A DNA stretch of 8,332 bases. Origin: Acetofilamentum sp. Its GTDB lineage: Bacteria > Bacteroidota > Bacteroidia > Bacteroidales > JAFGXI01. Positions 1-5,709 of this stretch are shown piece after piece (positions within the stretch are counted from its first letter, which is position 1; each line of letters begins with the position of its first letter). The notes below the pieces were generated by a model. That model did not search any database. It saw only the letters and a list, made by a program, of their open reading frames with translations, and was not told the origin of the DNA. Position numbers and translations under genes: made by a program. The stretch is from the NCBI GenBank assembly GCA_020720565.1, contig DYOK01000118.1:1-8332 (forward strand), in the 5' to 3' direction.

Positions 1-5
1 GGATT

Positions 6-74
6 TTAAAATTGAAGTCCAACGAAGAAAAAGCAATTTTCAGCCCCCTCTAACATAGTTTGATGAGTAGCATA
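6..74 (-). pseudogene. Possible C-terminal remnant of an outer-membrane protein
   Basis: On the minus strand an open stretch ends at a TAA (positions 8-6) with the residues ENCFFFVGLQF. An alternating aromatic/hydrophobic final strand with C-terminal Phe is what outer-membrane barrel proteins usually show. An in-frame TAA at 77-75 cuts the reading frame, although the frame further upstream still reads plausibly (KLTATGFTVDG). This could be a decayed gene end or chance. The call rests on a very short stretch and is weak. Confidence 0.2.
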
Positions 75-177
75 TTATCCATCAACTGTAAAGCCCGTAG
101 CAGTTAGTTTTAATAGTAAAACCCACAAATGTATCCCTATATAGAATAACAGGATTTGGAAATATATAAGAGTTTGT

Positions 178-276
178 TTAAAATTTATATTTCAAGTTTA
201 TTATGTGCCTTTTTCCGTCGTATTTCAGCAATCTCTCGTTAAATACAGTGTTGTATTCGCCTCCAAATTGCTTCAT
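178..276 (-). pseudogene. Possible tail of a TonB-dependent receptor-like barrel
   Basis: A 32-codon minus-strand reading frame begins at an ATG (276-274) and ends at TAA (180-178) with the residues GKRHIINLKYKF. A last strand of the form [I/L]NLKY[K/R]F with terminal Phe is characteristic of TonB-dependent receptors and other barrels in Bacteroidota. There is a TGA four codons before the ATG and nothing coherent further upstream, so this would be a fragment of a decayed gene rather than a functional one. It may also be coincidental. Confidence 0.3.
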
Positions 277-340
277 CTGACAAGAAAATCACCTGTAATA
301 ATTCTTAAAAACAAAATTTATACAAGCTCTAAGTTCTGAG

Positions 341-380
341 ATAAAAAAAGTCCAAAATTTGAATTTTGGACTTTTTTTAT
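341..380. terminator. Strong bidirectional intrinsic terminator after purS
   Basis: A near-perfect hairpin: 341-357 pairs with 364-380 (17 bp, including AAAAAAAGTCCAAAA with TTTTGGACTTTTTTT) around a 6-nt loop. A-tracts and T-tracts of seven bases flank the GTCC/GGAC core, so it yields a U-tract in both directions. It directly abuts the purS stop codon (383-381) and should end the minus-strand pssA-purS transcript. Confidence 0.85.
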
Positions 381-632
381 TTATTGTGCTTTAATCGTGT
401 ATTCGAAATATTCCATTATGGGATTCGAAAGTACATTTGCACACATATCTTTCACTTTAGCTTCGGCATCTTTAGGACTGTCAGCCTCTAAATTTAGTGT
501 AATATGTTTACCTATTCTGGTATTCTCGACAGTTTTAAATCCAATGTTATGTAATGTATTGGTAACTGCTTTACCTTGAGGGTCTAAGAGTGCTCTTAGT
601 GGCATAACATCGACTTCGGCAATAAATTTCAT
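381..632 (-). CDS. purS: FGAM synthase subunit PurS
   Basis: An 83-residue protein of the usual PurS size. PurS is the small structural subunit of phosphoribosylformylglycinamidine synthase in organisms with the split PurS-PurQ-PurL enzyme. This enzyme catalyses the fourth step of de novo purine synthesis in the cytoplasm, and PurS is thought to help pass ammonia from the PurQ glutaminase to PurL. Recognisable features are an MKFIAEVDV first strand, the conserved LDPQGKAVTNTLHNIGF segment (residues 16-32) and the RIGKHITL strand (39-46) that follows. The gene lies 12 bp after pssA on the same strand and probably shares its transcript; a strong terminator follows at once. The intergap (TAACCTCATTTTTTT in coding orientation) has no Shine-Dalgarno sequence, as is normal in Bacteroidota. 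No purQ or purL is in view. Identification is confident. Confidence 0.93.
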   Translation of the reverse strand: MKFIAEVDVMPLRALLDPQGKAVTNTLHNIGFKTVENTRIGKHITLNLEADSPKDAEAKVKDMCANVLSNPIMEYFEYTIKAQ

Positions 633-644
633 AAAAAAATGAGG

Positions 645-1481
645 TTACGAATTTGTTTTCTTGTTGAATAAACTGATTAAAAAATAAATCAGTGACAAAA
701 GTATATAAAGTATGATAATAAATGGTAGTGCTTTGACAAATATGTAGAAAATCTCAAACAATAAATCGTCGAACAAAAGGTTTTGCATTAGTGAAATTAA
801 CAAGTCGAAACGCGATGAACCACAGAAAGTTAACAAGCCAATAATTAATCCAAGAAATACAAATCGTTGCCAATTTTCTTTAATCTTCAAATTTTTAAAT
901 TTAAACGAGAACATTGGAAGTGGCGACACTAACAACAATGACATTACGATTACCAACACTAACAAGGTATTTTTATCGTACAAAGCAAATAAAATGGGAT
1001 CGAATGGGTTTACCGACGAAATAATTGGTATCGCCGCAAAAAACATAGCATTGGCAGGAGTCGGCATGCCAATAAAAGAAGTGGTTTGGCGGGTGTCGAT
1101 GTTGAATTTAGCCAAACGCAGAGCCGAAAATATGGGAATGAGCAACACAACAAACAAATACATCAGTTTGACTGGCTCAATATTATTCAAATACAAGGTA
1201 TCGACTAAAACAGCAGATTTCATTATTTGATAAGCAATCACAGCAGGTGCAAGTCCGAAACTAATCACATCGGCTAAAGAATCCAATTGCTTGCCCAGTT
1301 CGGAATAAGCATTTAACATACGAGCCGACATTCCATCTAAAAAATCGAAAACAGCAGCAAGTAAAATCAAATATCCAGCTTGTGCGGTAAGCCCTTCGAA
1401 CGAAAAAATGATGGACAGTGAACCTGCTGCAATATTGAGTGATGTGATAAAATTGGGGATATGTTTTTTTATTTGTAGCAT
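645..1481 (-). CDS. pssA: CDP-diacylglycerol--serine O-phosphatidyltransferase
   Basis: A 278-residue integral membrane enzyme that transfers phosphatidyl from CDP-diacylglycerol to L-serine, giving phosphatidylserine, the precursor of phosphatidylethanolamine. The complete CDP-alcohol phosphotransferase signature is present: D46-x2-D49-G50-x2-A53-R54-x8-G63-x3-D67-x3-D71, with the metal-binding aspartates all intact. A GMPTPANA loop (about residues 138-145) is typical of the PssA branch rather than of PgsA. Several hydrophobic segments are spread through the protein, and the C-terminal half after about residue 170 is strongly hydrophobic. The ATG at 1481 is preceded by an A/T-rich leader without a Shine-Dalgarno motif and is the natural start just before the IKKHIPNFIT segment. 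It is the first gene of a two-gene minus-strand operon with purS. Confidence 0.95.
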   Translation of the reverse strand: MLQIKKHIPNFITSLNIAAGSLSIIFSFEGLTAQAGYLILLAAVFDFLDGMSARMLNAYSELGKQLDSLADVISFGLAPAVIAYQIMKSAVLVDTLYLNNIEPVKLMYLFVVLLIPIFSALRLAKFNIDTRQTTSFIGMPTPANAMFFAAIPIISSVNPFDPILFALYDKNTLLVLVIVMSLLLVSPLPMFSFKFKNLKIKENWQRFVFLGLIIGLLTFCGSSRFDLLISLMQNLLFDDLLFEIFYIFVKALPFIIILYILLSLIYFLISLFNKKTNS

Positions 1482-1866
1482 CTAAACAATTTTTTAATGA
1501 TTTCTGTGTTTACTTTGACGAAGATAATAATAATATTGTATTAAAAATTATCTTTACAAATAATTAAGTTTAAGATTACAACATTACCACTACAATTGAT
1601 TACAACACATTAAAATACAAGTCATTACAAAATTAATAATAAGTTAAATACCGTAAAAAAAGATATCTATTTTTTGACAAAAACCCCAAACAAAACCATC
1701 TATAAAACATGTGCTTTGTGCTTGGGGGAAAACATTAAGACAAAATATTTTTTCAACATTTAAGGTCTTCGACCAATTAATTATTTTTCTAACTATCATT
1801 AAAACAATCTCTTATTCCAATTATACACGACATTAAATTATTCTAATACTTAACTATAACAATCCA
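1482..1866. other. Divergent intergenic region pssA / porV-like
   Basis: This 385-bp AT-rich gap contains no gene that I can support. It should hold the promoters of pssA (leftward) and of the PorV-like gene (rightward). The only minus-strand TAnnTTTG match I see is TAATTTTG at 1635-1628, without a TTG at the right distance, so I do not call it. The right-hand part holds copy A of the four-copy intergenic element (1761-1844). Confidence 0.6.
1761..1844 (+). repeat. Four-copy intergenic element, copy A
   Basis: Box 1 TAAGGTCTTCGACC (1761-1774) contains the small hairpin GGTC-TTC-GACC. A T-rich tract follows, ending in CTAAC, with TAAC 29 nt after the start of the element. Box 2 ACGACATTAAATTATTCT (1827-1844) starts 66 nt after the start. 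It lies 22 bp before the PorV-like start codon. Unlike copies B, C and D, no plus-strand gene ends just upstream. The closest relative is copy B, and similarity appears to continue past box 2 into TACTTAA. Confidence 0.7.
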
Positions 1867-2961
1867 ATGATTAAATTCAAATCAAATCATTTTATAATTA
1901 TCATTTTTACAGGGCTTTTCTTCACTCACCTGAGCCCGTTATTTGGTCAAAAATATAGCAACGAGTTTATGGCCATAGGTGTTGGAGCCCGATCGTTAGC
2001 AATGGGGAACAGTACTGTAGCTTTGAGCAACGATGTGACTTCGGGCTATTGGAATCCGGCAGGTCTAACCAAAATTAAAACCGATTGGGATTTGTCGGTC
2101 ATGCACAACGAATATTTTGCGGGCATTGCTCAATACGACTATGGCGCAGGGGCTTATAAATACAACGATTCACTTTCGTTTGCCCTTTCATTTATTCGTT
2201 TTGGAATTGACGACATACCCAATACTTTAGACTTAATCGACTCGGAAGGCAATTTGCGTTACGACCGTATCAAATCTTTTTCGGCAATCGATTTAGCTTT
2301 TATTTTTTCGATGGCTAAAATTTCTAAAATTGAAGGTTTGAGATATGGTGCAAACGTCAAAGTGATTAGACGAACAGCTGGCGACTTTGCTTCGGCTTGG
2401 GGATTTGGCCTCGACTTAGGTGCCCAATACTCAAGAAATTATTGGGAATTTGGTCTTATGGCCAAAGATATTACCACCACATTTAACGCTTGGAGCTTTA
2501 ATACCGATGGCTTAAAAGATGTTTTTGAAATGACTGGTAACGAAATACCCGAAAATTCTATCGAATATACCTCCCCTCGCCTACTATTGGGTATAGCATA
2601 CAGTAGACCGATTTATAAAAACATCAATGGGCAAGCCGAATTAGGATTAGACGCTACATTCGACGGTGCTCGCAATGTTCTGATACATAGCGACTTTATG
2701 AGTATCGATCCACACATTGGATTAGAATTGGATTACAGAAAAATTGTGTTTGTTCGAGCTGGTGTCAACAATATTCAAGAAGCACGTACTTTCGATTCGA
2801 AAAAAGAATTGACTTGGCAACCCAATATTGGTGTGGGTTTACACTTTTGGCAACTCTATCTCGATTATGCGTTTACCAATCTTGGGAATGCTTCTGTTGC
2901 ATTGTATTCCCATGTGTTTAGTTTGAGATTAGCATTGGATAAACCACAAAAGAAAATCTAA
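1867..2961 (+). CDS. PorV/PorQ-family outer-membrane barrel protein
   Basis: A 364-residue exported protein. The N-terminus is a signal peptide: basic MIKFK, a hydrophobic core at residues 9-26 and likely cleavage after FGQ (28). The mature protein begins with the hallmark of the PorV/PorQ (UPF0164, FadL-like) family: FMAIGVGARSLAMGNSTVAL (34-53) followed by DVTSGYWNPAGL (56-67). The rest has alternating beta-strand character, as expected for an outer-membrane barrel. PorV proper is the shuttle of the type IX secretion system that delivers cargo to the sortase PorU, and PorQ is a related accessory. Bacteroidota also carry further paralogues of unknown role, and the sequence alone does not tell me which this is. 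No other type IX gene is nearby. The ATG at 1867 gives a complete signal peptide. It stands alone behind copy A of the intergenic element and is followed 94 bp later by a P-loop gene. Confidence 0.85.
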   Translation: MIKFKSNHFIIIIFTGLFFTHLSPLFGQKYSNEFMAIGVGARSLAMGNSTVALSNDVTSGYWNPAGLTKIKTDWDLSVMHNEYFAGIAQYDYGAGAYKYNDSLSFALSFIRFGIDDIPNTLDLIDSEGNLRYDRIKSFSAIDLAFIFSMAKISKIEGLRYGANVKVIRRTAGDFASAWGFGLDLGAQYSRNYWEFGLMAKDITTTFNAWSFNTDGLKDVFEMTGNEIPENSIEYTSPRLLLGIAYSRPIYKNINGQAELGLDATFDGARNVLIHSDFMSIDPHIGLELDYRKIVFVRAGVNNIQEARTFDSKKELTWQPNIGVGLHFWQLYLDYAFTNLGNASVALYSHVFSLRLALDKPQKKI

Positions 2962-2972
2962 TTGTATGATGA

Positions 2973-3055
2973 TAAGGTCTTCGACCTATTTATTTTTTTG
3001 TAACTAGCAACACATCAACTTCCTAGATTAATAAATTACGACATTAAATCATTCT
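2973..3055 (+). repeat. Four-copy intergenic element, copy B
   Basis: Box 1 TAAGGTCTTCGACC (2973-2986) is identical to copy A. The T-rich tract ends in GTAAC, with TAAC 28 nt from the element start. Box 2 ACGACATTAAATCATTCT (3038-3055) differs from copy A at one base and begins at offset 65. The element starts 12 nt after the PorV-like stop codon, and its box 2 ends exactly where the GTG start of the P-loop gene begins. Confidence 0.7.
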
Positions 3056-3583
3056 GTGTACTTAAAAGATCCTCGTTTTATCATTATTTCTGGAACCAAG
3101 CGAAATGTTGGAAAAACCACATTGGCTTGTCAACTTATTAAAGAACTTTCAAAATCAAAACCCACATATGCACTGAAATGGATCGTTTTAGATTCGAATA
3201 AACCATTTCTACATGCTCATCATCAGCAGGTTAACACCTACAGTATTGAAGCCGAAACCGCATTTAATTCGGGTAAAGACACTGCATTAATGAAGCAATC
3301 AGGGGCCACTGAGTCGTGGTTGGTTGTGAGTACCATCGAATATGTAGAAGTCGCAATTTCTGAAATTTTGAAATTAATACCACAAAACTCGTTTGTAATT
3401 GTCGAATCGGCCAGTTTAAGACACTACATCGACCCTTCACTTTTTTTGATAATAAATCGACAAAATTCAGAGCCCATTAAGCCCTACATAAAGGATTTAC
3501 TTCCACTAGCCGACTTGTTGATCGACGATATTTTATTACCAGAAACACTCCCCAATGTGTTAAATCTATTGGATTTGGATTGA
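3056..3583 (+). CDS. BioD/MobB-like P-loop NTPase of unknown function
   Basis: A 175-residue soluble protein with a Walker A loop, GTKRNVGKTT (13-22). Its spacing (G-x5-GKT) matches the dethiobiotin synthetase and MobB branch of SIMIBI NTPases rather than classical GxxxxGKT ATPases. A second hydrophobic strand ending in Glu (VIVES, 114-118) sits where the Walker B or switch region is expected. The DTALMKQSGA segment (75-84) resembles the D-x-x-x-x-x-x-AGA stretch of MobB-type proteins. MobB adapts GTP use to molybdenum-cofactor maturation, but no molybdenum or biotin gene is in view, so the substrate is unknown. The start is GTG at 3056: the frame is closed by TAA at 3032-3034, and there is no ATG, GTG or TTG between 3056 and the P-loop, so no shorter form would keep the nucleotide site. 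It is separated by 94 bp from the PorV-like gene. Confidence 0.8.
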   Translation: MYLKDPRFIIISGTKRNVGKTTLACQLIKELSKSKPTYALKWIVLDSNKPFLHAHHQQVNTYSIEAETAFNSGKDTALMKQSGATESWLVVSTIEYVEVAISEILKLIPQNSFVIVESASLRHYIDPSLFLIINRQNSEPIKPYIKDLLPLADLLIDDILLPETLPNVLNLLDLD

Positions 3584-3600
3584 TGAATTCACTTCGCAGA

Positions 3601-3623
3601 TTAGTTCTATTTTGTTGAACTAA
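3601..3623. repeat. Inverted repeat after the P-loop gene
   Basis: TTAGTTC (3601-3607) and GAACTAA (3617-3623) form a perfect 7-bp stem with a 9-nt loop, 17 nt after the stop codon of the P-loop gene. No T-tract follows on the plus strand, so it is a poor intrinsic terminator; it may act as a 3'-end structure. Two T-tracts (around 3664-3671 and 3695-3703) lie further downstream, without a clear stem. Confidence 0.35.
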
Positions 3624-3769
3624 AAAATGCAGTAGTATACCCTTTATCAAGATTCTACTTTTCATTTTTTTGTATAACACCTTTTTTAATTTCATTTTTT
3701 TTTCTAACATTGTAAAACCAATATAGTTCGTTAGTAATTAATCTTTTTTACAAATTAAATTTAATAATT

Positions 3770-4111
3770 ATGGAAGCTGCAAAAGTTGATATGTTCATTA
3801 TGAGCAATAGTAAATTTTTCGAAAGTCATATGTTACCTCAAATTCGCCAAAGATTAGTCGATCTCGACGATTCAAAGTGGCCCATCATCCAAACGATACA
3901 ATTTCAAGACCCTACCACAAGTATTATTGTATCAATTTTAGCTGGTGCACTTGGTATCGACCGCTTTATTATTGGCGATACTGGACTTGGTGTGGCAAAA
4001 TTGTTAACATGTGGTGGCTTAGGCATCTGGACAATTGTCGATTATTTTTTAATTATGGGTGCCACTCGTGAGAAAAATATGGAAAAATTGCAGTTGGCAT
4101 TTTCAATGTAA
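3770..4111 (+). CDS. TM2 domain-containing membrane protein
   Basis: A 113-residue protein with a polar N-terminal half (residues 1-48) and a C-terminal TM2 domain. The domain has two transmembrane segments (about 50-66 and 80-98). The first ends in the conserved LGIDRF (61-66), followed by a glycine-rich turn G69-D-T-G-L-G-V-A-K78. The second contains GGLGIW (82-87) and the intramembrane Asp of TIVDYF (88-93). TM2 domains occur in many bacteria and animals as short helical hairpins in the membrane, and their molecular role in bacteria is not settled. The ATG at 3770 is preceded by an A/T-rich leader (TTTAATAATT) without a Shine-Dalgarno sequence. The gene opens a run of small membrane proteins (DUF2752 and DUF4870-like follow). 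Its TAA stop is also the first three bases of repeat copy C. Confidence 0.9.
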   Translation: MEAAKVDMFIMSNSKFFESHMLPQIRQRLVDLDDSKWPIIQTIQFQDPTTSIIVSILAGALGIDRFIIGDTGLGVAKLLTCGGLGIWTIVDYFLIMGATREKNMEKLQLAFSM

Positions 4112-4192
4112 GGTTTTCGTCCAATTTATTGGTTTTGTAATTGTCAATTTATCATATTCTTTCCTTAATAAAATGCAACATTGTTTTATTAA
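4109..4192 (+). repeat. Four-copy intergenic element, copy C (diverged)
   Basis: Box 1 TAAGGTTTTCGTCC (4109-4122) overlaps the TM2 stop codon and differs at two positions from copies A and B, which weakens the hairpin. TAAT replaces TAAC at offset 29. A box-2-like sequence GCAACATTGTTTTATTAA (4175-4192) starts at offset 66, matching 11 of 18 positions. That box is embedded in a 9-bp perfect inverted repeat (TTAATAAAA 4165-4173 with TTTTATTAA 4184-4192). It is the most diverged of the four copies, but the spacing is preserved. Confidence 0.5.
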
Positions 4193-4290
4193 ACGTACAT
4201 ATCTCATTTTTACAAAGCAATTAAACACAAAGCTGAACAAACCAATATCCTTTTAATTTCGAAAGCGAATTGTGTTTTGACATTGCTTAG

Positions 4291-4331
4291 AAATCATCTA
4301 GTTATTTACCAATTAATTAGATGATTTTTTT
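4291..4331 (+). terminator. Intrinsic terminator downstream of the TM2 gene
   Basis: AAATCATCTA (4291-4300) pairs perfectly with TAGATGATTT (4318-4327) in a 10-bp stem with a 17-nt loop, and seven T residues (4325-4331) follow or overlap the stem end. It lies 180 nt beyond the TM2 stop codon and is the first convincing plus-strand terminator after that gene. Confidence 0.75.
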
Positions 4332-4346
4332 ATATCTCTTCTCTAA

Positions 4347-4494
4347 CAATAGTTCGTTAAGTTTTTGAGATTGCTTCAGGTTTATCAACCTTCGAAAAAA
4401 CGATAATTTTGATTTTCAGCATTTTACGTCATTGCGAACGGCGTGCAGCAATCTATTGAATATTAATACCGTACAAAACTTTAACGAACTATTA
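4347..4494. mobile_element. MITE-like element with terminal inverted repeats
   Basis: AATAGTTCGTTAA (4348-4360) and TTAACGAACTATT (4481-4493) are perfect 13-bp terminal inverted repeats. Partial complementarity continues inward (GTTTTTG against CAAAACT, with one extra base). A 6-bp direct repeat CTCTAA flanks the element (4341-4346 and 4495-4500) and is a candidate target-site duplication. There is no transposase inside, so the element would be non-autonomous. The interior carries GAGATTGCTTCAGG (4367-4380) on the left and the palindrome GTCATTGCGA...GCAATCT (4428-4453) on the right. The right-hand palindrome resembles a dispersed intergenic palindrome found in many bacterial genomes. The element is noncoding in all frames. 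Confidence 0.6.
4427..4453. repeat. CGTCATTGCGA...GCAATCT dispersed palindrome
   Basis: The sequence starts CGTCATTGCGAACGG and ends GTGCAGCAATCT. ATTGC (4431-4435) and GCAAT (4448-4452) form the stem ends. This closely resembles the REP-like GTCATTGCGAGxxx...GCAATCTC repeat often seen between genes in diverse bacteria. The companion half GAGATTGCTTC lies at 4367-4377, inside the same MITE-like element. Confidence 0.6.
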
Positions 4495-4602
4495 CTCTAA
4501 TATTTGATTCGATATTTCGCTACAAAAAATATATTTTCTTTCAAATTGTATTAATTACACCAATACAGACTAAACGTTTTATTCAAAAAAATCAGCACTA
4601 GT

Positions 4603-5022
4603 ATGGCACTCAATAGACAGAAGCTTTATTTATTTATTTTTCTGGCTGATGTTGTGGGTTTCATTTGGATAATCTATAATTTGATTGAAACATACCAAAA
4701 TGGCAAAGAAACCCACACGGTATGTTTAATAAAACAAACTACTGGTGTACCTTGCCCATCTTGCGGATCGACCCGATCGGTTATGTCGGTATTTAATGGC
4801 GAATGGTTGGACGCTATATATTGGAATCCCTTAGGAATCGTATTGGTAATAATTATTTTTGTTAGTCCCATTTGGATTATCAAAGATTGGCTTCAATCGT
4901 CGGACAGTTTTTTTAAATTTTACCAGAATGCCGAAAAAAAGCTCCGAAAACCCTATCTGGCATACCCATTAATTATTTTAGTGGTAGCCAATTGGATTTG
5001 GAACATTGTCAAAGGATTATAA
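4603..5022 (+). CDS. DUF2752 family membrane protein
   Basis: A 139-residue protein with three likely transmembrane segments (about residues 9-27, 76-93 and 118-136). Between the first two lies the defining DUF2752 motif: C41, then V-P-C51-P-S-C54-G-S-T-R58, followed by a G66-E-W turn and W-N75-P76. The paired cysteines and the invariant CGxTR are the family signature; their function is unknown, and metal or thiol chemistry at the membrane surface is only a guess. In Bacteroidota such genes are often found near TM2 proteins, as here. The ATG at 4603 is preceded by ATCAGCACTAGT with no Shine-Dalgarno sequence. The gene is 108 bp after the MITE-like element and 183 bp before the DUF4870-like gene, with a weak hairpin just after the stop. 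Confidence 0.9.
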   Translation: MALNRQKLYLFIFLADVVGFIWIIYNLIETYQNGKETHTVCLIKQTTGVPCPSCGSTRSVMSVFNGEWLDAIYWNPLGIVLVIIIFVSPIWIIKDWLQSSDSFFKFYQNAEKKLRKPYLAYPLIILVVANWIWNIVKGL

Positions 5023-5027
5023 TACCA

Positions 5028-5049
5028 AAAACACATTCAAATGTATTTT
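5028..5049 (+). terminator. Weak hairpin/terminator after DUF2752
   Basis: AAAACACATT (5028-5037) and AATGTATTTT (5040-5049) pair at 9 of 10 positions, with T bases on the 3' arm, 5 nt after the stop codon. The stem is AT-rich and no long T-tract follows, so termination would be modest. A 9-bp direct repeat (ATAATACCA) flanks the structure on both sides. Confidence 0.4.
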
Positions 5050-5077
5050 GTATAATACCACAAGATTATAAGCCAAG

Positions 5078-5085
5078 TAGATTTG
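5078..5085 (+). promoter_or_regulatory. Candidate -7 box for the DUF4870-like gene
   Basis: TAGATTTG matches the Bacteroidota -7 consensus TAnnTTTG exactly. It would place transcription start near 5092, giving a leader of about 114 nt. No TTG sits at the usual 19-21 bp upstream (the nearest is 5048-5050, 27 bp away), so the call is tentative. Confidence 0.35.
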
Positions 5086-5205
5086 TAATAAATACTCTAA
5101 ATTAATATAAAATTGCTTGAACAATTGGTATGGATTAAAATATAATTTATATATTACATCGTTCATTTCTCCAAAAGTTAAACAAGCCCAAATAAATATA
5201 ACCAT

Positions 5206-5634
5206 ATGATAATCAAAAAGTTTGCATACCAACCCAGTGAACACGAAGCCGAAAAAGCTTCGAATAGTTATTTGATGACCTTAATTGCCATCATAGCAGG
5301 TTTACCTTTGCCAATAGTTAATTTGATTGCCACAGGCGTATATTATCTGGCCAACCGAAAAGGAACATATTTTGTTCGCTGGCATGCCACACAATCTTTG
5401 GTTTCGCAAGCTTCGATTATCGCAATGAATAGTTTCGGTTTTTGGTGGACCGTTTCAATTGTTCTAGGCGAAGTTCCCATCGATAATAATTTTATTGCAT
5501 ACTTATTTACCGTGTTCGCCTTTAATTTATTCGACTTTATTTTAACGATTTATTCTGCCATTCAAACCAGAAAAGGGATTCATGTCGAATGGTGGTTTTA
5601 TGGTCAAGTAACTCACTATTTGTGTAAACCTTAA
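5206..5634 (+). CDS. DUF4870-like multi-pass membrane protein
   Basis: A 142-residue protein with a short polar N-terminus (YQPSEHEAEKASNSYLM, 8-24) and about three to four hydrophobic segments (22-48, 66-88, 97-118, with a short segment at the C-terminus). A central loop, GTYFVRWHATQSLV (53-66), lies between the first two. The pattern 'soluble head, helix, Y-L-x-x-R-x-x-x-x-F-V-R-x-H-A-x-Q-[A/S]L, helix' is characteristic of DUF4870/Tic20-like small membrane proteins. These have no settled biochemical role in bacteria. The family assignment is by pattern and is less certain than for the neighbours. The ATG at 5206 keeps the full N-terminal head. The gene lies 75 bp before the M48 protease, close enough for co-transcription. 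Confidence 0.7.
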   Translation: MIIKKFAYQPSEHEAEKASNSYLMTLIAIIAGLPLPIVNLIATGVYYLANRKGTYFVRWHATQSLVSQASIIAMNSFGFWWTVSIVLGEVPIDNNFIAYLFTVFAFNLFDFILTIYSAIQTRKGIHVEWWFYGQVTHYLCKP

Positions 5635-5709
5635 GTCCTTCTAAAATTAAACTTTAATTTTTCTAATTTGTTAATTTTTCCAACTAAAGTTAAAAATCAA
5701 CCATAACAC

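Larger units (their letters stand above)
1..340. other. Gene-poor left flank
   Basis: No intact gene is visible on either strand in this stretch. Every frame is interrupted within a few dozen codons. The only coding-like signals are two short minus-strand open tails, listed separately, that end in phenylalanine like outer-membrane barrel proteins. A CAAATGTA at 126-133 is a TACATTTG box on the minus strand, but no TTG lies at a suitable distance upstream of it. I read the region as intergenic or decayed sequence. Confidence 0.6.
4112..4602. other. 491-bp intergenic region TM2 / DUF2752
   Basis: No protein-coding gene is supported here. In order, the region holds repeat copy C, a hairpin at 4165-4192, a strong plus-strand terminator at 4291-4331, and a MITE-like inverted-repeat element at 4347-4494. 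The 180 nt between the TM2 stop and the terminator make a long 3' untranslated region or could encode a small RNA; I see no promoter that decides this. About 108 bp after the MITE-like element lead to the DUF2752 start and should include its promoter. Confidence 0.65.

Noticed and set aside
994..1230. Plus-strand open frame of 78 codons inside pssA
   Set aside because: It lies wholly antisense to pssA, whose catalytic motif and family signature are intact; the residues show no domain pattern.
1628..1635. TAATTTTG -7 box on the minus strand for pssA
   Set aside because: No TTG at 19-21 bp upstream, and the leader would be about 140 nt; in such AT-rich DNA a single box is too weak.
3477..3710. 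Minus-strand open frame of 77 codons
   Set aside because: Antisense to the P-loop gene end and to T-rich noncoding sequence; its N-terminus is lysine-rich only because of the T-tracts.
4059..4256. Plus-strand open frame of 65 codons overlapping the TM2 gene end
   Set aside because: It starts inside the TM2 coding sequence in another frame and runs through repeat copy C and the 3' region; composition is not protein-like.
4404..4411. TAATTTTG promoter box inside the MITE-like element
   Set aside because: No suitably spaced TTG; likely chance within AT-rich sequence, though an outward promoter in the element is not excluded.
5017..5244. Minus-strand open frame of 75 codons in the DUF2752/DUF4870-like gap
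   Set aside because: It overlaps the start of the DUF4870-like gene and has AT-driven composition with no recognisable motif.
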